Shown: positions 1-6,430, numbered from the stretch's first letter. The stretch: 10,313 bases of DNA from SAR202 cluster bacterium (GCA_009392775.1 VFFT01000063.1:1-10313); one strand, 5' to 3'. Made by a program: numbers and translations. Notes: a model not told the origin generated them from the letters alone.

Positions 1-245
1 TTAGCTGCGTGCATATGTATTTGCAAATGAGAAACTAAATCTTGTTGCGCAACACAAGCAACCATCAAGGATATCTCCTTAGTCTTCCGGTCTAATGTTG
101 TAGTGCCGATATAAGTGGCCTCAATATGGTCGTTAAGTTCTTTAAGTGTTTCTACATTGAGCTCAGCGTAGAAATCATGAAGCCCATACCTAAAGCCTCT
201 TAACTGGGTTACCCGTTCTAACTCCGCTTCTTTATCGATCGCCAT
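1..245 (-). CDS. Carboxymuconolactone decarboxylase (CMD) family protein, 3' end beyond window
   Basis: The frame starts at ATG 245-243 behind a strong ribosome site (TAGGAGG about 5 bases upstream) and is still open at base 1, so 81 N-terminal residues are visible. The stretch LDRKTKEISLMVACVA (residues 51-66), then SHLQIHMHAA (72-81), fits the CMD/AhpD all-helical fold: a conserved K..E helix, then a helix carrying a conserved His (H77). In AhpD-type peroxidase reductases a CxxC precedes this His. Here those two positions read L70 and H73, so a thiol redox role is unlikely. A decarboxylase, hydrolase or unknown role is more plausible. The gene lies 20 bases downstream of the ketopantoate-reductase-like gene on the same strand and is probably co-transcribed with it. 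Family assignment is good; the reaction is unknown. Confidence 0.8.
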   Translation of the reverse strand, partial: MAIDKEAELERVTQLRGFRYGLHDFYAELNVETLKELNDHIEATYIGTTTLDRKTKEISLMVACVAQQDLVSHLQIHMHAA

Positions 246-265
246 GGTTCCTCCTATATTTCTTT

Positions 266-1180
266 TCACGCCCCTTCGGCGTAGGGCTTTAACATAGCAT
301 ATATCAAATCATTTATTGGGGTTGAAGTACAACCCGTAATCCCTGCTCGAATAACCGCTCCAGTAAGAGATTCCAATTCCAGAGGTCTTTGCTCTACTAA
401 ATCAGTGTACATAGAAGCATGCATATCTTCTAGGTTTGCCTTTATATAATCCAGAGTATCATCAACAACGGTATTGGAAAGACTTATATTGTTCGCTTTG
501 CCTACTGATTCAATTTCCTCCATGCAGGCCCTAATTATCTTTGCCCACTCGGGATTTGCCATCAATACGGCCATGGATTGTCTCGCTAAACTCGTTACCC
601 CAGCCATTGTCGCTATGAATAAAAACTTAGTCCAAAGCGTTTTGTGTATATCATCACTGAAACTTGCTTCCACTCCCGACTCATTGAACATCTCTGCGAG
701 CAAAACACCACGTTCAGAATGGCTACCATCATCCTCACCAAATTCTATTCTAACCACATCCCCATCCTGTCGAACAACCCCCGGTTCAATTAGATGTGCC
801 TCTATATACGCTGCCCCTGGCATAACTTTTGCACTACCTAAGAAATCGGACGCCAATTTATAGCTATCTATTCCGTTTTGCAGACATATGACAACAGTAT
901 TATTACCAACCATTGGCTCCAACATTGGGACAGCTACTTCATTATGATAAGTTTTGACAGTTAAAAGAATCAGGTCCACTATTCCTACTTTAACCGGATC
1001 TTCTTCTGCACGACATGAAATAATTCTCGATCCATTATCAGTAATGACCTGCAAACCTTTCTCTCTGATAGCGGATAGATTATTACCTCGGGCAATCAGG
1101 GTAACATCATGGCCATAGTGAGCCAATGTTCCACCAAAATACCCGCCGATACTCCCAGGACCCATTACAGCTATTCGCAT
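266..1180 (-). CDS. Ketopantoate reductase (PanE/ApbA) family NADP-dependent oxidoreductase
   Basis: The protein has 304 residues, the usual family length. The N-terminal Rossmann fold opens with GPGSIGGYFGG (7-17, GxGxxG), and QNG at 101-103 matches the conserved Asn of the family. The C-terminal helical domain carries WTKF with K185 at the catalytic Lys position, and S256 and E268 at the positions of E. coli PanE S244 and E256. Two further substrate-binding Asn residues of true PanE (N180 and N184) appear as I189 and A193. The enzyme therefore probably reduces a different 2-keto acid or carbonyl compound and need not take part in pantothenate synthesis. The ribosome site is weak (GGTAGG about 7 bases upstream). 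It is divergent from the DUF35 gene and leads the leftward pair with the CMD protein. Sure of the family, unsure of the substrate. Confidence 0.85.
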   Translation of the reverse strand: MRIAVMGPGSIGGYFGGTLAHYGHDVTLIARGNNLSAIREKGLQVITDNGSRIISCRAEEDPVKVGIVDLILLTVKTYHNEVAVPMLEPMVGNNTVVICLQNGIDSYKLASDFLGSAKVMPGAAYIEAHLIEPGVVRQDGDVVRIEFGEDDGSHSERGVLLAEMFNESGVEASFSDDIHKTLWTKFLFIATMAGVTSLARQSMAVLMANPEWAKIIRACMEEIESVGKANNISLSNTVVDDTLDYIKANLEDMHASMYTDLVEQRPLELESLTGAVIRAGITGCTSTPINDLIYAMLKPYAEGA

Positions 1181-1183
1181 TAC

Positions 1184-1205
1184 AATTACCTACCAGTAAA
1201 TTACC
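1184..1205. repeat. Two direct AATTACC repeats, 15-bp period, in the divergent control region
   Basis: AATTACC occurs at 1184-1190 and 1199-1205, giving a centre-to-centre period of 15 bases. The second copy is part of a short palindrome GTAAATTAC (1196-1204). A looser copy (AATTTACC) lies at 1248-1255, just before the rightward -35 box. The repeats sit directly upstream of the leftward reductase start. They could be operator half-sites, but the motif is short and AT-rich, so chance is possible. Confidence 0.35.
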
Positions 1206-1255
1206 GCTACATTAACTTGACTCAGCCAACAAGGCAACTGACAAACAAATTTACC

Positions 1256-1284
1256 TTGACGGTAGTCGCGTATAACCTTATTCT
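1256..1284 (+). promoter_or_regulatory. Sigma70-type promoter for the DUF35-led operon
   Basis: TTGACG (1256-1261) and TATTCT (1279-1284) are separated by exactly 17 bases. Transcription would start near 1291, about 20 bases before the DUF35 ATG at 1312, which leaves just enough room for its ribosome site (GGAGA). The box sits in the 131-bp divergent region, so regulators binding here could act on both arms. No equally good leftward promoter was found; a weak candidate on the minus strand is TTGCCT, 17 bases, TAATGT. Confidence 0.6.
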
Positions 1285-1311
1285 CACAGTAATATATTTG
1301 CGGAGACCCGT

Positions 1312-1734
1312 ATGACACAAGAACAACCAAAGATCACACCACCGGTGCCACAACCTGAATCAGATTTTTACTGGGAAAAATGTAGAGACGGAGAACTATG
1401 GTTGCGTCAATGCGATGACTGCAATAAAACGTATTTTTATCCTCGTGACCTATGTCCATTATGTTTCTCCCGAAACACAAGTTGGATCCAAACCGATGGG
1501 AAAGGTACCGTGCACACCTTCGCTATAGTCCATAGAGGTCCGACTCCTGCTTTCCGAGATAGGGCTCCATACGTGACCGCTGTTGTGGAATTCCCTGGAG
1601 GCGCGAGAATGCCAACTAATTTAATCGAAGTAGAACCAGACCCCGAATTCATAAAGTGTGGGATGTCGGTAGAAGTGATCTTCGAAAAACTGGACGATAA
1701 TATCAGCCTCCCGATGTTTCGACCAGCTGAGTAA
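1312..1734 (+). CDS. DUF35 zinc-ribbon / OB-fold protein (acyl-CoA-associated)
   Basis: The 140-residue protein has the two-part DUF35 layout. A rubredoxin-like zinc ribbon has C34-x2-C37 and C48-x2-C51. An OB-fold half follows, from about 60 to 135, with the typical run GKGTVHTFAIVHRGP and then APYVTAVVEF. An N-terminal FYWEKCRDGELW (19-30) is also characteristic. In known systems such proteins partner thiolase-like or HMG-CoA-synthase-like enzymes and help channel or bind acyl-CoA. No thiolase is encoded in this window, so the partner must lie elsewhere or be one of the neighbours. The start has GGAGA six bases upstream. It is the first gene of the rightward group, and the dehydrogenase ATG follows its stop by only six bases. 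Confidence 0.88.
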   Translation: MTQEQPKITPPVPQPESDFYWEKCRDGELWLRQCDDCNKTYFYPRDLCPLCFSRNTSWIQTDGKGTVHTFAIVHRGPTPAFRDRAPYVTAVVEFPGGARMPTNLIEVEPDPEFIKCGMSVEVIFEKLDDNISLPMFRPAE

Positions 1735-1740
1735 GCCAAG

Positions 1741-2526
1741 ATGAAGTCCCTTAACAATACAGTCGCAATAGTGACCGGAGCAAGTAGGGGAATCGGCCGT
1801 GCCATCTGCCAGGGTTTAGCTTCTCAAGGTTGCTCAGTGGTAGTGGCATCAAGAACTGAGGAAGACCGATCTTCAGGTACTGACTACCCGAAATATGCTT
1901 CCGGCACAATCCATAACACTGTAGATCTTATTACGCATGCGGGGGGAACCGCCATTGCTCATCGCTGTGACGTCAGTAACGCACTAGACATCGAAACGCT
2001 ATGCGAATCAACCTATCAACGATTCGGAAGACTAGATATATTGGTATCGAATGCCGGTATAGATTGTGAATCTCCGGTCCCAGACTTGCCATTAAATATA
2101 CTGGACGATTGTCTTTCTATTAATATTAGGGCTCCGTTCCTTCTATGCAAATATGCACTGCCACACATGCAGAAAACTGGATCTGGAGGGTCCATATTTG
2201 CTGTCACATCCGGTGCGTCCAGAGGTTATCGAGAAGGCAGAGTTGGTTACTCCATGAGCAAAGCTGCTGTAGACCGGATGTTTCTGAGCCTGGCCGAAGA
2301 AGTAAGACCGTCCAACATTGCAGTTAACGTGCTTAGCCCCGGACGCGTAGATACATGGATGAATAGGCGTGGTGATTGGCCCGGAACCGCTCATATACCC
2401 ATGGTTCAACCTGAAGAAATCATACCGTCAGCCGTATGGCTAGCCCGCCAGAGCGCGCAGACATTCACTGGGAACCTTGTAGAAAGGTCTGACTTCGGAA
2501 CCACTTGGGGTACCGATAAGAATTAA
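1741..2526 (+). CDS. Short-chain dehydrogenase/reductase (classical SDR)
   Basis: The 261-residue protein shows the full classical SDR signature. The cofactor loop TGASRGIG is at 12-19, the NAG motif at 104-106, the tetrad Asn at N128, catalytic Ser at S157, and YxxxK as Y170-S-M-S-K174. R38 after the second beta strand suggests NADP(H) preference. An insertion of about 15 residues follows RTEEDRSSG (38-46), before the helix leading into HAGGTAIA; a similar insertion occurs in a subset of SDRs. All catalytic residues are present, so the enzyme should be active on an alcohol or ketone, but the substrate is not evident. The start is six bases after the DUF35 stop with only a weak ribosome site, consistent with translational coupling. 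It may act on the CoA-bound product handled by the DUF35 partner; that is inference. Confidence 0.9.
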   Translation: MKSLNNTVAIVTGASRGIGRAICQGLASQGCSVVVASRTEEDRSSGTDYPKYASGTIHNTVDLITHAGGTAIAHRCDVSNALDIETLCESTYQRFGRLDILVSNAGIDCESPVPDLPLNILDDCLSINIRAPFLLCKYALPHMQKTGSGGSIFAVTSGASRGYREGRVGYSMSKAAVDRMFLSLAEEVRPSNIAVNVLSPGRVDTWMNRRGDWPGTAHIPMVQPEEIIPSAVWLARQSAQTFTGNLVERSDFGTTWGTDKN

Positions 2527-2610
2527 GATACCTATTCCGATTTAGCACTACCATAAACCGCGCCACGGTACTATACTCCACCTGAAAATGACCATCATTG
2601 GGATTACGAA

Positions 2611-2615
2611 GGAGG
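2611..2615 (+). promoter_or_regulatory. Ribosome binding site fixing the start of the second CMD gene
   Basis: GGAGG (within AAGGAGG) lies five bases before the ATG at 2621. This favours 2621 over an in-frame upstream ATG at 2588, which would add 11 residues and has no comparable ribosome site. Confidence 0.7.
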
Positions 2616-2620
2616 ACACT

Positions 2621-2941
2621 ATGAGCACACCACCGACAGATCGAACAGTCCAGAGGTCTATTGCCCCTAAATTGGCGGAGTTAAGCGAAAACGTATTGTT
2701 TGGAGATGTGTGGGAGCGCACTGAACTCTCCAAACGGGACCGCAGCCTGATAACAATAGCATCCCTGATCGCTATGTATAGAACAGACCAGTTAAGGGGA
2801 CACCTGAATAGAGCACTAGATAACGGCGTTACATCCGAGGAGATCGGAGAGGTTATTACACACATGGCCTTTTACTCCGGATGGCCGACTGCCGCCAATG
2901 CGATCAAAGTTGCCAAGGAAGTGTTTGATTCGCGAAGTTAA
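2621..2941 (+). CDS. Carboxymuconolactone decarboxylase family protein (PcaC-like)
   Basis: From the well-supported ATG at 2621 the protein has 106 residues, a typical single-domain CMD size. The sequence FGDVWERTELSKRDRSLIT (27-45) and then LRGHLNRALDNGV (58-70) is close to the 4-carboxymuconolactone decarboxylase pattern, with H61 at the conserved His. A second His (H81) and AFYSGWP (83-89) follow, as in PcaC-type proteins. There is no cysteine, so it is not an AhpD-type peroxidase reductase. It sits 94 bases after the dehydrogenase, close enough to be read through; a TATACT at 2572-2577 could be an extra -10 box but has no good -35. It may decarboxylate a beta-keto or lactone acid, but related proteins have varied roles. 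Confidence 0.87.
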   Translation: MSTPPTDRTVQRSIAPKLAELSENVLFGDVWERTELSKRDRSLITIASLIAMYRTDQLRGHLNRALDNGVTSEEIGEVITHMAFYSGWPTAANAIKVAKEVFDSRS

Positions 2942-2948
2942 AACCTTC

Positions 2949-2967
2949 AGTAATTATATAAATTACT
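2949..2967. repeat. Perfect inverted repeat upstream of the ThDP enzyme gene
   Basis: AGTAATT (2949-2955) and AATTACT (2961-2967) are exact inverted copies around a five-base ATATA centre. The element lies in the 56-bp gap between the CMD stop and the ThDP enzyme ribosome site. The arms are almost all A/T and are followed only by TCTTT, so it would make a weak terminator. It is more likely an operator or simply an AT-rich palindrome. Its half-site resembles the AATTACC repeats at 1184-1205. Confidence 0.5.
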
Positions 2968-2997
2968 TCTTTAAAACGAGACATATGGAGGAAATTC

Positions 2998-4668
2998 ATG
3001 CCGGTAATGACTGGTGGAAAGTTTTTAGCAGACACATTTAAGGGGTACGGGGTAAGTCATGTGTTCTTTATGCCTGTGATAGTCCAAAGAGCACTCCTAG
3101 AAATGGAAAAACTCGGTATCAAGAGAATTATGGCTCATAGCGAAAAAGCCGCAGTATATATGGCTGATGGGTATGCTCGTACTAGTCACAAAGCGGGAAT
3201 ATGTATGTCGCAGTCAGTGGGAGCCGCTAATTTAGCAGCTGGTTTACAAGATCCATTTTTGGCGAGATCACCCGTGATAGCGATAACAGGCCGTAGACCG
3301 CAAGCAGGTCAATACCGGCATGCATATCAGGAAATTGACCACTTAGAACCCTTTAATGCAGTTACCAAATACAATGTTGGGGTAACCGATCCTTCTCAAT
3401 TGCCATACCTTATCAGGCAAGCATTCAGAGAAGCAGTTACAGGTTCTCCAGGGCCTGTACATCTGGATTTTGAAGGGACCACAGGGGCGGTCATTGGAGA
3501 TGGAGAAGCCGATATAGAAGTAGTTATAGACAATGCTTTTATCAGCGTACCCCCATTCCGACCAGAACCGGACCCTGCTCTTGTTCGAGAGGCGGCAGCA
3601 GTGATAGCGAACTCCCAACGACCTGTAATAGTGTCAGGAGGAGGAGTAGTCACTTCTGGGGCAGAAAAACAAGTAGTTGAGCTGGCCGAATTGCTATCGA
3701 TACCAGTCGCCACATCCTTAAACGGAAAAAAAACGCTCTTAGGCGATCATCCTCTTTCAGTCGGAGTATGTGGTGCATACTCGAGGAAATGCGCTAACCG
3801 AGTTGTATCAGAAGCGGACCTAGTTATTTATATCGGCAGTAACACTGGTAGCCAAGTCACAAATGAGTGGACTGTACCGCCACAGGGCACACCAGTCATA
3901 CAAATAGATATTGACGCGTCAGAACTAGGTCGCAGTTACCCGACAAAGGTAGCTATGCAAGGCGATGCTCGTGCCTCAGTACAAAAATTACTCGAAGCTA
4001 GCGAACCGTCCACCGACAGAACAGATTGGGTTAACAGAGCTCAGGGGATAGTTAGAGAATGGAAAGACGAAGTAAGTCAGTTTACTGACGCGGATACATC
4101 CCCACCTCGTCCAGAGCGATTATGTAAAGAGATAACAGAATTCTTACCCTCAGACTCGATCTTAGTTTCGGATACAGGACATGCAGGTATATGGACCGGT
4201 ACTATGATCGATTTAACTCATCCTGATCAGAGCTACCTAAGATGTGCTGGATCTCTAGGATGGGGATTCCCAGCTGCTATCGGAGCCAAATGCGCAGCAC
4301 CTGATCGACCCATTGTCTGCTTCACTGGTGACGGAGGATTCTTGTATCACCTATCAGAATTGGAGACTGCTGCACGCTACGGTATAAATGTGGTGACAGT
4401 GGTTAACAACAACCATTCCCTCAATCAAGAAAAACGTGGCAATGAGCGAACCTACGGTGGACAAACACCAGAGTCAGATGAGTTGTGGATGCTTTCTGAT
4501 ATTGACTTTGCCAAGCTGGCTGAGTCTATGGGTTGTTTTGGAATCCGTGTTGACCAGCCAGATCAAATACAAAGTGCCATGGAACAAGCCTTTGCTTCCG
4601 GAAAACCTGCAGTAGTTGATGTGGTCACAGATATCGACGGAATAGCTCCGGCAGCCTGGAGCCCCTAG
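2998..4668 (+). CDS. Thiamine-diphosphate-dependent enzyme, acetolactate-synthase-large-subunit-like
   Basis: The 556-residue protein has the three-domain layout of the acetohydroxyacid synthase / pyruvate oxidase superfamily. The N-terminal pyrimidine-binding domain spans about 1-170, with catalytic Glu at E49 in HSEKAAVYMADGYAR. The central domain spans about 190-325 and includes YIGSNTGSQ. The C-terminal diphosphate domain carries TGDGG (443-447) and NNN (470-472), the metal/ThDP motif at normal spacing. The usual VFGxPG near the N-terminus reads VFFMPV (22-27), so both glycines are replaced. True acetolactate synthases usually have HEQ where this has HSEK. It is therefore probably not a biosynthetic IlvB but a decarboxylase or C-C ligase/lyase of unknown substrate. 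GGAGG (2987-2991) is six bases before the ATG. No small regulatory subunit gene follows. Confidence 0.88.
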   Translation: MPVMTGGKFLADTFKGYGVSHVFFMPVIVQRALLEMEKLGIKRIMAHSEKAAVYMADGYARTSHKAGICMSQSVGAANLAAGLQDPFLARSPVIAITGRRPQAGQYRHAYQEIDHLEPFNAVTKYNVGVTDPSQLPYLIRQAFREAVTGSPGPVHLDFEGTTGAVIGDGEADIEVVIDNAFISVPPFRPEPDPALVREAAAVIANSQRPVIVSGGGVVTSGAEKQVVELAELLSIPVATSLNGKKTLLGDHPLSVGVCGAYSRKCANRVVSEADLVIYIGSNTGSQVTNEWTVPPQGTPVIQIDIDASELGRSYPTKVAMQGDARASVQKLLEASEPSTDRTDWVNRAQGIVREWKDEVSQFTDADTSPPRPERLCKEITEFLPSDSILVSDTGHAGIWTGTMIDLTHPDQSYLRCAGSLGWGFPAAIGAKCAAPDRPIVCFTGDGGFLYHLSELETAARYGINVVTVVNNNHSLNQEKRGNERTYGGQTPESDELWMLSDIDFAKLAESMGCFGIRVDQPDQIQSAMEQAFASGKPAVVDVVTDIDGIAPAAWSP

Positions 4669-4692
4669 TACGACTAAGTTTGCTTAGCCGTA
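4669..4692. terminator. Hairpin between convergent genes, possible bidirectional terminator
   Basis: TACGACTAAG (4669-4678) pairs with CTTAGCCGTA (4683-4692) around a four-base TTTG loop: ten positions with one A/C mismatch. It begins just after the ThDP enzyme stop and includes the stop codon of the leftward reductase gene (4674-4676). A bidirectional terminator would be expected here, but neither strand has a clear run of T after the stem, so the role is uncertain. Confidence 0.4.
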
Positions 4693-5540
4693 GACATGAA
4701 AATATTAGCTGAAGAATAATTTCGGTGCCCACCTTTGTAGATGGTGGGCACTATATACATATCCTTGAGGTCTCGACAATCAAACGGCTTATACAATCGT
4801 AAAGCAATGGCCACAGGATCTTCCCCGTCATTCAGGGCGTCTTCTACCCAATCGGGAAACATTGTCAAAGAGATGCTATTAACGTCTGGTATTTGTATAC
4901 CCCATAGGATTGGTACTTTAATATCTTCAAAAAACCGCTCTCTATATAGATCATAAAACATATCCACAGATCCCATATCATAAACAGGTTGAGTAATAAA
5001 ATATTCAACCCCTGCAAGAATTTTCTTACGAGCTAGCATAACTTCTTTATTCACTCCACTGGATAAATCCAAAACAGATCCTACACATATATCCGCAGGT
5101 CTATCCAATTCCACCCCACGATAATCTATCCCTTGCTTCAAATTAACGATAGATCGAATTAATTCAGTGGTCGTATAGTCGTTAATCGCCGTAGGATTAT
5201 CTGAACGTTCGGAGTGGAAGCGATCTCCTCCCACCACAACCACATTCTCAAGACCAATAATGGAGCCACCCAGTATTAGTGAGTCCAATGCCAGTTTATT
5301 CATATCACGGGTAACTACAGTGAAAATAGGATCTGCTATAGCATTTCCCTTAATATACGCAGCCACCATGGAAGAGCTAGCCCTGACGGAAAACCCTGGA
5401 CTCGAGTTAACCAGGATATAATCGGCCATATCCGGATAGAGCGCATTCGATTCTGTTAATCCAGATTTTGGAGGAGAATAATCACAAATAAAACAGGGTT
5501 TACGAGTAAGTTTATTGAAGCTTGCGGTAACTTTCACCAT
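4674..5540 (-). CDS. Methylenetetrahydrofolate reductase (MetF) family protein
   Basis: The 288-residue protein matches the single-domain bacterial MTHFR length and motif order. It has CDYSPP (19-24) at the first strand, TVVTRDMNKLALDSLILG (74-91) in the TxRDxNxLAL position, VVVGGDRF (101-108) for the FAD-binding Asp region (D106), and ITQPVYD (182-188) with the substrate-contacting Gln at Q184. These would fit a flavin-dependent reductase of methylene-H4folate. The Glu that in E. coli MetF (E28, in FEFFPP) protonates the substrate appears here as D20, so activity or substrate may differ. The ATG at 5540 has GGAG nine bases upstream. It is the second gene behind the MqnA-type gene, 67 bases apart on the same strand, and converges with the ThDP enzyme gene. 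Confidence 0.82.
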   Translation of the reverse strand: MVKVTASFNKLTRKPCFICDYSPPKSGLTESNALYPDMADYILVNSSPGFSVRASSSMVAAYIKGNAIADPIFTVVTRDMNKLALDSLILGGSIIGLENVVVVGGDRFHSERSDNPTAINDYTTTELIRSIVNLKQGIDYRGVELDRPADICVGSVLDLSSGVNKEVMLARKKILAGVEYFITQPVYDMGSVDMFYDLYRERFFEDIKVPILWGIQIPDVNSISLTMFPDWVEDALNDGEDPVAIALRLYKPFDCRDLKDMYIVPTIYKGGHRNYSSANIFMSTAKQT

Positions 5541-5607
5541 TACGGCATACTCCTACCAACAAAAACACCCGTGAAATAACATATCAGACATACTACTACC
5601 CAATATT

Positions 5608-6363
5608 TTATTCACCATCTATCTGAGCAATCATGTCCTTAAACTGGTTTATACTCTTTTGCTCTGACAGACCAATATAATATCTCAAACCTTGAATATG
5701 GTTTACGACGTCCCTGGGTAACATCAACAGTTCATCACGAGGCTCGTTCATATGATAGAGCGCATCGACTCCATCCTCCAACCCAACGTACAGGATATCC
5801 TCTAGCAATGCCATATCTTTTGAATCCATGTCATTCCGAGCGACCCATCTTGAAAATACAAATGGCAATTTAGTCCACTGGTTCCACTCTTGCCCCAAGT
5901 CATATGTATGTGGGAATCCTCGTACTCCTCGGCGTTGGCGCAAAGCTTGGTTTCCGATTAATAATAAAGCATCATATGGTTGGTCTTGTGTACTGACAAA
6001 CTCAAAGGATTCAATGCCATATTTCAGCTTCAATAGAACTTCTAGCAATTTCGGAGCGGTTACACTGTCGTCTATCACCGCGATACGCCCGGCATCCAGC
6101 TCTTCGATAGGCTTGGTCGAATATAAATTTACACTTCCAGCCCTATCAATACTAGCAATACAAAATCCCGCAACGTTCTGTATCGCATCACCCAATCTAA
6201 AACAGTCTAATATTGGCACTGGAGCTGCATCAATATCTCCCGAACGTATAGCTTCTGCCATAGTACTTGGTGTTAAGTCCCGCCAGTCCACGCCCCGACG
6301 TACCATGTCAAAGTAAAAAGGTTCATTGTGAAGATAATTAACCCGACCTACAGTAATAGCCAT
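5608..6363 (-). CDS. mqnA: MqnA-family protein (chorismate dehydratase-like, menaquinone/futalosine pathway)
   Basis: The 251-residue protein follows the MqnA pattern: VGRVNYLHNEPF at the N-terminus (5-16), GDIDAAPVPILDCFR (42-56), DRAGSVNLYS (73-82) with S77 at the substrate-contacting Ser, PIEEL (85-89), DALLLIGNQAL (131-141) and YDLGQEWNQWTKLPFVF (154-170). MqnA removes water from chorismate to form 3-[(1-carboxyvinyl)oxy]benzoate, the first step of futalosine-type menaquinone synthesis. It has the fold of periplasmic binding proteins but no signal peptide, so it is cytosolic. The usual YLNT-type motif reads YLHN, which puts H12 where MqnA has a functional Asn, so it could be a divergent paralogue. 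The ribosome site is weak (AGGTGG about 12 bases upstream). No mqnB, C or D gene is near. Confidence 0.78.
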   Translation of the reverse strand: MAITVGRVNYLHNEPFYFDMVRRGVDWRDLTPSTMAEAIRSGDIDAAPVPILDCFRLGDAIQNVAGFCIASIDRAGSVNLYSTKPIEELDAGRIAVIDDSVTAPKLLEVLLKLKYGIESFEFVSTQDQPYDALLLIGNQALRQRRGVRGFPHTYDLGQEWNQWTKLPFVFSRWVARNDMDSKDMALLEDILYVGLEDGVDALYHMNEPRDELLMLPRDVVNHIQGLRYYIGLSEQKSINQFKDMIAQIDGE

Positions 6364-6430
6364 ACCTAGTGAATCACCACCTATTCTTATGTCGTTTGCC
6401 TAAGAACAAACTCAATCCCGAACCGTCTGG

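Noticed and set aside
474..863. Plus-strand open frame of 129 codons inside the PanE-like gene
   Set aside because: It lies fully antisense to a gene with clear family motifs, has no recognisable domain and no good ribosome site.
1109..1315. Plus-strand open frame running from the PanE-like gene through the divergent region to the DUF35 start
   Set aside because: It overlaps the promoter and the start of a real gene, and its product looks like random Tyr/Asn/Thr-rich sequence.
1437..1805. Minus-strand open frame across the DUF35-SDR junction
   Set aside because: Antisense shadow of two well-supported genes; no motif.
2557..2569. Small inverted repeat ACCG/CGGT between the SDR and CMD genes
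   Set aside because: Only four base pairs of stem and no T-run; expected by chance.
2588..2620. Longer N-terminus for the second CMD gene, from the ATG at 2588
   Set aside because: The ATG at 2621 has a near-ideal ribosome site, and the extra 11 residues do not resemble the family N-terminus.
3343..3713. Two overlapping minus-strand open frames inside the ThDP enzyme gene
   Set aside because: Antisense to a gene with intact catalytic motifs; no family resemblance.
5828..6316. Plus-strand open frame of 162 codons opposite the MqnA-like gene
   Set aside because: It is long only because of codon bias on the other strand; the minus-strand product matches MqnA over its whole length.
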